Positions 33,191 through 40,536 of a stretch of 46,150 nt of DNA are shown one piece after another. This stretch comes from CAZCGA01 sp964498075. Its GTDB lineage: Bacteria; Desulfobacterota; Binatia; HRBIN30. Location of the stretch: contig CAZCGA010000039.1 of NCBI GenBank assembly GCA_964498075.1, forward strand, positions 1 through 46,150, in the 5' to 3' direction. Under the pieces are notes generated by a model. It was given only the letters and a program-made list of their open reading frames with translations, was not told where the DNA came from and did no database searches. A program made the translations under genes and the position numbers. Numbering within the stretch: position 1 is the first letter of the stretch; the number at the start of each line of letters is the position of its first letter.

Positions 33191-34044
33191 AGGTCACACT
33201 CTGGGGCACTCGTGGTTCCCTGGCGTCTCCCGGCGCCGATACGGCACGCTACGGCGGCAACACCTCCTGCGTTGAGGTGCGCGGGGCGGACGGAGCGGTG
33301 CTGGTGCTCGATGCCGGCACCGGCATCCGCCTGCTGGGCACGTCGTTACCGCGCTCACTGCGGCGCCTGGATCTCTTGCTGACCCATCTGCACATGGATC
33401 ACATCCAAGGCCTGGGCTTCTTCGCACCGCTGTACGACCCCGACCTGGAGGTGCACGTGTGGGGACCCGCGAGTACGACGGCGAGCCTCAAGGCCCGTCT
33501 GATGCGCTACCTGTCGCCGCCGCTGTTTCCGGTTCTTCTGCGCGACCTGCCCTGTCGCCTGCACCTGCACGAGGTCCCATGCGGCGAGATCGCCATCGGC
33601 GAGTTCCGCGTCACGTCGGCGCTCGTCTGCCATCCGGGGCCGACGGTGGGCTACCGTATCGCGGCCGACTCCAGTACGCTCGCGTACCTGCCCGATCACG
33701 AGCCGGCGCTCGGCGCGCGCTTCCCGATCAGTCCGGAGTGGACTTCAGGCTTCGCCATCGCCGCGGGTGTCGACCTGCTCATCCACGATGCCCAGTACAG
33801 CAGCACCGAGTATCCGGACCACGTCGGCTGGGGGCACAGCTCGCTGGAGCACACCCTGCAGTTCGCGGCGCTCGCCGGGGTCAAACGCTTGGTTCCGTTT
33901 CACCACGACCCGGCACACAGCGACAACGATTTGGACCGGATGATCGCGGCGGCGATCGGTGCACGGACACTCGCGTATGCCGTCACACCCGGCACCGAGG
34001 GCGCGACCTTCGAGATCGGCTCGCACACCACGCGCGCCGCGTGA
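33187..34044 (+). CDS. Metallo-beta-lactamase-fold hydrolase (PhnP/RNase Z-like group)
   Basis: 285 residues. MKVTLWGTRGSLASPGADTA and YGGNTSCVEVRGADG are the N-terminal marks of the COG1235-like group. The zinc motif is LTHLHMDHIQGLGFF (HxHxDH), followed by CHPGPTVGYRI, DLLIHDAQYSSTEYP, WGHSSLEHTL and FHHDPAHSDNDLDRM. Members include phosphodiesterases and RNase Z relatives, and are often linked to sensory or response-regulator genes. The 4-bp overlap with the PAS gene makes a PAS-controlled phosphodiester hydrolase likely; the substrate is unknown. It converges on the UGSC gene with 7 bp between stops. Confidence 0.87.
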   Translation: MKVTLWGTRGSLASPGADTARYGGNTSCVEVRGADGAVLVLDAGTGIRLLGTSLPRSLRRLDLLLTHLHMDHIQGLGFFAPLYDPDLEVHVWGPASTTASLKARLMRYLSPPLFPVLLRDLPCRLHLHEVPCGEIAIGEFRVTSALVCHPGPTVGYRIAADSSTLAYLPDHEPALGARFPISPEWTSGFAIAAGVDLLIHDAQYSSTEYPDHVGWGHSSLEHTLQFAALAGVKRLVPFHHDPAHSDNDLDRMIAAAIGARTLAYAVTPGTEGATFEIGSHTTRAA

Positions 34045-34051
34045 TCCGCCC

Positions 34052-34591
34052 CTACGACTCGACCAGGAGCGCCACGAGCTCTTCCGCGCGTTCCTGGGCG
34101 ATCCGCCGAATCTCCTCGGGAGTTCGCGCCTCCATGGGATGCGGCAGGACGAGCATTTCCAGACGGTCGTAGCCGCGGGCCCGCGCGGCGGTCTGCGCCA
34201 GATTGGCGAACACCTCGGTTACGACGATCACCGCCGGCACGCCGGCGCGTTCGCATTCAATCGTGTCGTGGACACTCCACGACGTGCACGACCCTCAAGT
34301 GCCGAGGCCGACGACCGCGGCATCCACGGCACGCACGAAGCCGGCGACCTTCTGGCGCTCCTCGTCGGTGGTTCCGATGCGCACGCCGGGATCGAAGAAC
34401 ACCACATCGCGTAGCCTCCACCGCGCCCTCGCCAGCGCCGCGAAGGTGTCGGAGAAGTGAGTGAACGACTGCCACACGCGGTCGCGGCGGATGCCGAGGA
34501 TCTTGCCTTCGAGGGACGCCAGGCGGCGGGTCGGCTGCGCACCACCCTGCGGCGGCGGGGCCGTCGGATCAAGTACCTCGATCGTCGTCAC
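34052..34591 (-). CDS. UGSC-family selenoprotein (in-frame TGA at 34295-34297)
   Basis: One reading frame of 180 codons interrupted once by TGA. Upstream: a GTG start at 34591 (VTTIEVLDPTAPPP), then EGKILGIRRDRVWQSFTHF and FFDPGVRIGTTDEERQKVAG, leading into VGLGT-U-GSCTSWSVHDT, where U99 is the TGA and C102 follows three residues later. Downstream: ECERAGVPAVIVVTEVFANL and HPMEARTPEEIRRIAQERAEELV. This matches the UGSC family, named for a Sec-Gly-Ser-Cys motif and found as selenoprotein and Cys forms in environmental genomes. The function is uncharacterised; the U-x-x-C pair suggests redox chemistry. A SECIS-like hairpin follows the TGA. Alternatives, a nonsense mutation or sequencing error, are less likely because the motif falls exactly on the TGA. 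The start is provisional; no selenium machinery lies in the window. Confidence 0.85.
34260..34297 (-). promoter_or_regulatory. Predicted bacterial SECIS element behind the UGA codon
   Basis: On the minus strand, UGA (34297-34295) is followed after 18 nt by an apical loop AGUGU (34276-34272) closed by a perfect 7-bp stem GUCGUGG/CCACGAC. A lower helix of GUCGU (34292-34288) with ACGAU (34264-34260) is joined through a GCAC bulge. Bacterial SECIS elements are hairpins just inside the coding region with a G/U in the apical loop about 16-37 nt after UGA, so the spacing fits. Confidence 0.65.
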
Positions 34592-34672
34592 GCTCGCTGC
34601 ATCCTGGCTTCTGACCGTTCCCTTCTGTATCGTTCGGTGCTCGGCTGTCAACCGCCGATGGGAGGTTCTCCG

Positions 34673-35713
34673 ATGCGCGCGATCGTCTATCACGGCCCGT
34701 ACGACCTGCGCGTCGAGCGCGTCGCCGACCCGGAGTTGCGCGACCCTCGCGCCGCGCTGGTGCAGGTGTCGCGCGCCTCGATCTGCGGCTCGGACCTGCA
34801 CGTGCTACACGGCACCGTGCCGTCGGAGCCCGGCGTCGTGATCGGCCACGAGTGCGTCGGTGTGGTCGCGGATGTCGGCTCGGAGGTGCGTCGCTTCCGC
34901 AAGGGGGATCGGGTCATCGTGCCGGGGGTCGTCGGCTGTGGCGATTGCGATCCGTGCCGGCGCGGCTACCCGGTCGGCTGCGTGACGTTCCTCAACAAGG
35001 TCTATGGTCTGTCGAGCGCGCTGCCCGGCGCGCAGGCCGAGCTGATCGCCGTGCCCAACGCCGACGTCAACCTGTGGGCGACGCCGGCGGACCTGAGCGA
35101 CGAGCAGGTGCTGTTCCTCACCGACATCCTGCCAACCGGCTACTACGCGGCCGAGAACGCCAACATCAAGCCGGGGCATGTGATCGCGATCATCGGCTGC
35201 GGACCGGTTGGACTGTTCGCACTGCTGTCGGCGCAGCTGTTCGGTCCGGCGACGGTGTTGGCGATCGATCGGGTCGGCTATCGCCTCGACAAGGCGCGCA
35301 GCTATGGGGCCGTGCCGATCGATGTGAGCAAGGAGAACGTGCTGCAACGCGTGCTCGACGTCACCGAGGGCCAGGGCGCGCACGCGGTGATCGAAGCGGT
35401 CGGCGCGCCGGAGACCGTGCGTCTTGCCTTCGAGCTGGTGCGCATCGGCGGCACCGTCTCGGTGGTCGGTGTCCTGCTTCAGCAGGACTTCGCGTTCCCC
35501 ATGGGCACCGCGTTCATGAAGGACCTGACCTTCCGCGTCGGCCTGGTGAACGTGCCGCGTTTCATTCCGACGCTCCTCCCGCTGATCCGCAGCGGTAGAC
35601 TCGACCCCACCGCCTTGATCTCGCACCACATGCCGCTTGCTGACGGCGAACGCGCCTACCAGCTCTTCGACCAGCGCGACGACGGCTGCCTCAAAGTGGC
35701 CTTGCAGCCCTGA
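34673..35713 (+). CDS. Zinc-dependent medium-chain alcohol dehydrogenase
   Basis: 346 residues of the MDR family. Catalytic zinc ligands: C38 (ICGSD), H59 and E60 (GHECVG). Structural zinc site: C89, C92, C95 and C103 in GCGDCDPCRRGYPVGC. The NAD site is IIGCGPVGLFALLSAQ, with VLAIDRVGYRLDKARSYGA after it; Asp after the second strand suggests NAD(H). The C-terminus has GGTVSVVGVLLQQDFAFP. GGGAGG at 34660-34665, 7 bases before the ATG at 34673, supports the start. It is divergent from the selenoprotein gene, with 81 bp between starts; substrate unknown. Confidence 0.93.
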   Translation: MRAIVYHGPYDLRVERVADPELRDPRAALVQVSRASICGSDLHVLHGTVPSEPGVVIGHECVGVVADVGSEVRRFRKGDRVIVPGVVGCGDCDPCRRGYPVGCVTFLNKVYGLSSALPGAQAELIAVPNADVNLWATPADLSDEQVLFLTDILPTGYYAAENANIKPGHVIAIIGCGPVGLFALLSAQLFGPATVLAIDRVGYRLDKARSYGAVPIDVSKENVLQRVLDVTEGQGAHAVIEAVGAPETVRLAFELVRIGGTVSVVGVLLQQDFAFPMGTAFMKDLTFRVGLVNVPRFIPTLLPLIRSGRLDPTALISHHMPLADGERAYQLFDQRDDGCLKVALQP

Positions 35714-35745
35714 CCCGGCGACGACTGTTTGGAAAGGCTTCTGCC

Positions 35746-38649
35746 GTGCGAAGATCGGCGGCCCTGGCGATGTGCGGCGGAGCGCTGCTTTGCTGGGCGG
35801 TGCTGGGGAGCGCCCAGGCAATCGCGCGGGTGCAGCGCCGCAGCGCCGATTCCCCGGACGCGCCGGCGCCGCTGCCCGACGGTGATGCCGACTGCAACGG
35901 CGCCGTCGAACCCGCTGACGTAAACGCCCTCGTCCCCCTGCTGTTCTGTAGCGCCTGCGTCGCCTGCGACACGACGGATGTCAACCGCGACGGCCGCGCC
36001 TCGGTCGCCGACGTCGTGTCGTTACTCAGGGCCTTGCCTCCCCTGCCTACACCGACCGCCTCGCCGACTCTCGTTCCCACGGTCACGCCCACCGAGACAT
36101 CCACGCCAACCCCGAGCGAGACCACGACGCCTACCGAAACGGCGACTCCCTCCGCCAGCCCCACCTCAACGCAGACGGCAACCGCCAGTCCCAGTGCCAG
36201 CGCCACGGGTACGCTCACCCCCTCACCCACGCCTAGTGGGACGGCGACGGTGATGCCGACGGACACCGCCACAGCGACGGCCACGGCCAGCGACACAGCT
36301 ACGCCGACACCCACGCCGACGCTGACACCGACGCCGACGCGCACCGAAACAGCAACGCCGACCACCAACCCGAGCCCCACTCCGACGGCGACTGCAACCG
36401 CCGTAGACACTGCAACGCTCACGCCCACATCTACGCCGACCGTCACCCCTACGGCGACGCCGACCGCTAGCGCCAGCTCGACTCAGACTGCGACCGCCAC
36501 GGCCACATCGACCTCGACGCCAACGCCGACGCTCGCGCCCACCGTGACGCCGACGAGCCTGCCCAGCCAAACTGCGACGGCGAGCGCCAGCGCGACGCCA
36601 CCATCAACGGCAACCGCCACGCCCACCGCAACTCTGACGACCACGCGCACCAAGACCGTGACCCAGGCGCCAAGCGCGAGCGCCACACGCACGGCGACCC
36701 TGACGCCGACTCCTACCACACCTGTGCCGACTGCGACCCCGAGCGTGACCCGCACCGCAACGCCAACGAGCTCGTCGAGCCCGACCACCACCGCGACGCG
36801 CACATCGACATTCACGCGCACGAGTACGCCGAGCCAGTCACCGACCCAGACGGCAACTCAGACGCTCACCCGCACGTCCACCTGGACACCGACCAGCACG
36901 AGGACTGCGACGGGGACCCGGACACCGAGCTCCACATCGACGGAGACACCGACCCGAACCTCGACGGCAAGTACGACGTCAACGCGGACGCTGACACCAA
37001 CGGCCACTTTGACTTCCACTCCGTTACCGACGCGGACGCCAACGGAAACCGCGACGCGCACACCCCCGCCATCACCGACCCCCACGGCAACGCGGACAGC
37101 GTCGGCAAGTCCCACCGGGAGCAACACACCGACCCGAACCGCCAGCCCGTCACCCACCGGCACACCGACCGCGAGTCGTACCGCGACGGCGACTCAGACA
37201 TCATCGCGCAGCGCTACGCAGACGCCGACGCCTTCGGCCACTCCGACGGCAACCCCAACCACCACGCTCACGAACACCGCGACCCCAACGGCAAGCGCTA
37301 CCGCGACTCCCACGGCAACGCCTACCGCCTCCGTAACAGAAACGCCAAGCTCCTCGCCGACTCTGCCGGAGACAGCCACCCTCACTGCCACGGTGACGCC
37401 AACCGCGAGTCCCACTGAGAGCCCAACGGCTACCATCACCGGCTCCGCTACGGAGACACCATCGCCCGCCGAGACCGCGATCCAGGCGGCCACTCCAACC
37501 CAAACGGCGCCGTCCGCCTCCCCTACAAACGATACGGGGATGCTGATATCGACGAGCACACCCACGGAGACGGCGACGCCGACCGACACCGCGATGCCGA
37601 CGGCCGTCCCAACGTCCACATCGACTCCCTCGGCAACGCGGACGGCAACATCGACGCCGACTCTCACGTCATCGAAGACGCGCACGCCGACGGCGAGCCG
37701 GACTCCCTCGCATACGCCGACCACCACGCCGCTACCGGGCAGCCCGCGGCAGCTCGGTGATGTCAGCCTGCTCTCCGGACCCACGCCGTCCGACGGGGGC
37801 CAGTACACGATGACGCTCACGGTGAGCTGTCCGCAGCTGCAGCAGTCCGATACGGCCATCCTGAAAGTCGGTGACGGCACGGGCGGTTCGCAGGGCACGA
37901 TTCTCTTCTATGCCGGCTTTACCGGCATGTACTTTTGGGAGGAGAACGGTGCCGAAGCGGCTCGCATCCTGGGCGAGCTGCGACAAGCGGGATACCGCAC
38001 TGTACAGATGAAGTGGCAGCACAACTGGTTTCTCGCGGCGTCCGGCCAGCTCGAGGGGTTCGGCCGCTTGGCCTGCAGGCCCGCCACCGTGGCCCGCTGG
38101 GTGTACGACAACCTGCGCGTGGACGCCGCGCCCTTCTGTGCGACGGGGCATTCCAACGGCGCCTCGGAGCTCGCCTACACGATGACCCAATACGGGGTCG
38201 GCGATCTCTTCGCAGCGGCGCTCTTCGAAAGCGGCCCCAACTGGGCGCGCGTCGATTCGGCCTGCCTCTTCTCCAATGCGACCGCGTCACTGTTCCAAGG
38301 CGCTTCGGACCGGGGCCTCATCGACTTGGCCTTCGGCTATCCCAATAACGGAACGGGCCCATGCGCGCGGCGTGATCCCAACTTCCAGCCGGTCTTTGGT
38401 GAGGCCAGCATCGCGTTTGGCAGCTGGCAGTACGTGTTCCCGCAGACGGTGGTCTGGTCCGTATTCGGCGGGCAGGACACCAGCAGCACCGCGATCCACG
38501 GCCGCTATTTCTACCAGTTCCTGCTCGACGCAGGCTCACCACAGCTCCATACCGAGACGCTATCCAGCGCCGGTCATTTCGTCTCGGCCAATGCCGCGGG
38601 TGCCAACTTGATCCGCGATATGATGCTCAGCGAATGCCACTCGCACTAG
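35746..38649 (+). CDS. Exported dockerin-like/Thr-Pro-linker alpha/beta hydrolase
   Basis: 967 residues. Residues 1-25 are a signal peptide ending around SAQA. Residues about 45-97 hold a dockerin-like calcium repeat pair (DGDADCNGAVEPADVN, TTDVNRDGRASVADVVSLLR) with a pair of Cys. Residues about 101-661 are a low-complexity linker of Thr, Pro, Ser and Ala. Residues about 662-967 form an alpha/beta hydrolase domain: GTILFYAGFTGMYFWEENG, then the nucleophile motif CATGHSNGAS (S803), VFGGQDTSS (D911) and SSAGHFVS (H944), a plausible Ser-Asp-His triad. Start: GTG at 35746 with GGAAAGG upstream. It may be a surface esterase or depolymerase held away from the cell by the linker; glycosylation of the linker is possible. 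Minus-strand frames over the linker are shadows. Confidence 0.85.
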   Translation: MRRSAALAMCGGALLCWAVLGSAQAIARVQRRSADSPDAPAPLPDGDADCNGAVEPADVNALVPLLFCSACVACDTTDVNRDGRASVADVVSLLRALPPLPTPTASPTLVPTVTPTETSTPTPSETTTPTETATPSASPTSTQTATASPSASATGTLTPSPTPSGTATVMPTDTATATATASDTATPTPTPTLTPTPTRTETATPTTNPSPTPTATATAVDTATLTPTSTPTVTPTATPTASASSTQTATATATSTSTPTPTLAPTVTPTSLPSQTATASASATPPSTATATPTATLTTTRTKTVTQAPSASATRTATLTPTPTTPVPTATPSVTRTATPTSSSSPTTTATRTSTFTRTSTPSQSPTQTATQTLTRTSTWTPTSTRTATGTRTPSSTSTETPTRTSTASTTSTRTLTPTATLTSTPLPTRTPTETATRTPPPSPTPTATRTASASPTGSNTPTRTASPSPTGTPTASRTATATQTSSRSATQTPTPSATPTATPTTTLTNTATPTASATATPTATPTASVTETPSSSPTLPETATLTATVTPTASPTESPTATITGSATETPSPAETAIQAATPTQTAPSASPTNDTGMLISTSTPTETATPTDTAMPTAVPTSTSTPSATRTATSTPTLTSSKTRTPTASRTPSHTPTTTPLPGSPRQLGDVSLLSGPTPSDGGQYTMTLTVSCPQLQQSDTAILKVGDGTGGSQGTILFYAGFTGMYFWEENGAEAARILGELRQAGYRTVQMKWQHNWFLAASGQLEGFGRLACRPATVARWVYDNLRVDAAPFCATGHSNGASELAYTMTQYGVGDLFAAALFESGPNWARVDSACLFSNATASLFQGASDRGLIDLAFGYPNNGTGPCARRDPNFQPVFGEASIAFGSWQYVFPQTVVWSVFGGQDTSSTAIHGRYFYQFLLDAGSPQLHTETLSSAGHFVSANAAGANLIRDMMLSECHSH
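36046..37728 (+). repeat. Long Thr/Pro/Ser-rich linker coding repeat
   Basis: About 1.7 kb of degenerate six- and twelve-base units (ACNCCNAC-type) coding for TPT, TATP, TSTP and TPTAT words without a fixed long period. The same style, much shorter, is seen in the Cys-rich protein near 43140-43240. It is prone to slippage and assembly collapse. Confidence 0.85.
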
Positions 38650-38721
38650 GCCTGCGGCCGGCGTCATTTCTATGGCCCGCTCCCCGTTGGGTCGCTCCGG
38701 GCGGCCAAGTCCGACGGGTTG

Positions 38722-39504
38722 CTAGCTGCGCGGCAAGCTGTCCTGAAAGCGCTGCTGCAGGCGCCGCATACCGCCGAGCCAGCGGTCGTAGTCGGCGGCC
38801 TTGCGGCGGACGTACTCAGCCACCTGCGGGTGCGGCAGGATGAGGAAGCGCTCATCGGCGAGCCCTTCGACGACGGCCTGTGCCACCTGCTCGGGCTCGA
38901 TCACTCCGTCGAGGCCCGCAACGCCGCCGTCCTCCGTACCGGCGAGCATGTTGGTGCGCACCGCTTGCGGGCAGAGGACGGAGACCTTGATGCCCTGCTC
39001 GCCGTGGGTGATCGACAGCCATTCGGCCAGCGCCACGACGGCGTGCTTGGTCACCGAGTAGGTTGCCGAGCCGATCTGCGACAGCAACCCGGCCGCGGAC
39101 GCCGTGTGCAGCAGGTACCCGCCGCCGCGCGCCAGCATGCCGGGCAACACGGCGCGCGCGGCGTAGACGTGCGCCATGACGTTCACGTCCCAGATCTTCT
39201 GCCACTGCGCGTTCGGCGTCTCGACGCCGCCGAGGAACAGAATGCCGGCGTTGGAGCACCACAGATCGATGCGCCCACAGCGCTGCTCGGTCTGGCGCAC
39301 AACGCGCACGACGTCCGCTTCGACCCCGACGTCGGCTTTGAACGCCACGCCGTGGACTTCATCGGCCACCGCCTCCGCGCCCGCCAGGTCGAGGTCGACG
39401 ACAACGACCGCGCGCGCTCCTGCTGCCGCAAACCGGCGCGCCAGCGCCGCCCCAATCCCATTTGCGCCGCCGGTCACGACGGCGACTGTGTCGCGTATCT
39501 CCAT
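38722..39504 (-). CDS. Short-chain dehydrogenase/reductase
   Basis: 260-residue SDR: TGGANGIGAALARRF (cofactor loop), VVVVDLDLAG (Asp after beta-2, NAD-type), CSNAGILFLGG in place of NNAG, HTASAAGLLSQ with the catalytic Ser, YSVTK in ATYSVTKHA, and VSVLCPQAVRTNM. The extra C-terminal helix region ends YDRWLGGMRRLQQRFQDSL, unusual for the smallest SDRs. The ATG at 39504 is 10 bp after the TPR lipoprotein stop; both are on the minus strand. Converges on the hydrolase gene. Confidence 0.87.
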   Translation of the reverse strand: MEIRDTVAVVTGGANGIGAALARRFAAAGARAVVVVDLDLAGAEAVADEVHGVAFKADVGVEADVVRVVRQTEQRCGRIDLWCSNAGILFLGGVETPNAQWQKIWDVNVMAHVYAARAVLPGMLARGGGYLLHTASAAGLLSQIGSATYSVTKHAVVALAEWLSITHGEQGIKVSVLCPQAVRTNMLAGTEDGGVAGLDGVIEPEQVAQAVVEGLADERFLILPHPQVAEYVRRKAADYDRWLGGMRRLQQRFQDSLPRS

Positions 39505-39514
39505 GCGCCGCACT

Positions 39515-40360
39515 CTATTCCATGACGTGGGGCAGTGGAAAGATGTGACGCGACGCCGGCGAGCGAGGTGTCGCCGGGTATCGGTCGAGTCGTCGTGAAG
39601 CGTCTGGCGGCGGCTCTCCGGCGGCGCCAAGCGCCAGCGCCCGGGCCTCGAGTCGGTCGGCTTCGGTATCGCGTCCCGTGTCGTGCAGCAGGGCCGCGTA
39701 GTTGTCGAGCACGCGTTCGAGTTCACCCCGTTGAAGCTCGGTCGTCTGGGGCCGGTCGGTGTTCTCCAAGATGGACAGGGCACTCTGGTAGAGCGGCTCG
39801 GCGCTGGCGGCGTTGCCCTGCGCCGCGTAGAGGAGCGCGAGGTTGTTCAGGCTCTGCGCCGTCAGCACGTGCTCCCGACCGAGGGCCGTCTGCCGAATGG
39901 ACAGAGCGCGCTTGAGCAGTGGTTGCGCGGCGTCATAGTTCCCCTGCGCCGCTTCCAACGCGGCCAGATTGTTGAGGACCGTGGCGACATCGGGATGGTT
40001 CAGGCCTAGCTCGCGCTCGCGTATGTCGAGCGCCCGTCGGTACAGCCGCTCTGCCTCACCTTCGTCGCCCTGCTGCCGACGCAGGATGGCAAGATCGTAG
40101 AGCGTGTTCGCCAGGGCGAGAGGGTTGTTACCGTTCTGCTCCAAGTCGTGGATCTCGGCAAGCAGCTCACGCTCCGGGTCCGGCGCTTCGGGCGCATGCG
40201 GTGGCTTCCAGGAACCGGCGGTCTCGTTTCGCCACGTAATCGCTCGCCGGCCCGAGTCTTCTTCCGTTCCCCACTGGGGGTGTGTCGGGCATCCTGCCGC
40301 CAACAAGCAGGCAGCGAGCGCACCTGCGGTTCTTGCCGCGGACAACATCTGAGATCGCAT
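39515..40360 (-). CDS. TPR-repeat lipoprotein
   Basis: 281 residues. Lipoprotein signal at the N-terminus (MRSQMLSAARTAGALAACLLAAGC), with lipobox LAAGC and acylated Cys at about 24. Three to four tetratricopeptide repeats (about 85-215) of the kinesin-light-chain type: DLAILRRQQGDEGEAERLYRRAL, then LNNLAALEAAQGNYDAAQPLLKRAL and LNNLALLYAAQGNAASAEPLYQSAL. A fourth, weaker repeat is at DNYAALLHDTGRDTEADRLEARAL. Such proteins scaffold envelope complexes. Partner unknown. An ATG at 40348 is an alternative start. Confidence 0.85.
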   Translation of the reverse strand: MRSQMLSAARTAGALAACLLAAGCPTHPQWGTEEDSGRRAITWRNETAGSWKPPHAPEAPDPERELLAEIHDLEQNGNNPLALANTLYDLAILRRQQGDEGEAERLYRRALDIRERELGLNHPDVATVLNNLAALEAAQGNYDAAQPLLKRALSIRQTALGREHVLTAQSLNNLALLYAAQGNAASAEPLYQSALSILENTDRPQTTELQRGELERVLDNYAALLHDTGRDTEADRLEARALALGAAGEPPPDASRRLDRYPATPRSPASRHIFPLPHVME

Positions 40361-40536
40361 CGCCGCTACAGTACACCGCCAGTCAGCGGCAAAGCGCAAG
40401 GCGTACCCCCCACTGCTACATCCCGCGCATGGACCGTCCGGGGTTTGAAAAGCGCCGCTCGAAAGGGCAAGAATAGCGCTTCATTTCCTGACAGGCGGGT
40501 AGTGCCTGCAGCGAACTATGCCAGAGGGGGTACTGT

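Noticed and set aside
34052..34591. UGSC gene considered as two separate genes (62 and about 98 codons) or a nonsense mutant
   Set aside because: The 5' half lacks a normal C-terminus, the 3' half lacks a start and the junction is exactly the known Sec position with a following SECIS-like hairpin.
36046..37728. Repetitive stretch considered as a CRISPR array or minisatellite
   Set aside because: There are no equal-length spacers or constant repeats; it is in-frame low-complexity coding sequence.
35691..37898. Minus-strand and alternative-frame ORFs full of VGVAV-type or SRRR-type repeats
   Set aside because: They are translations of the Thr/Pro linker in other frames; the plus frame has the signal peptide and a catalytic domain, the others have none.
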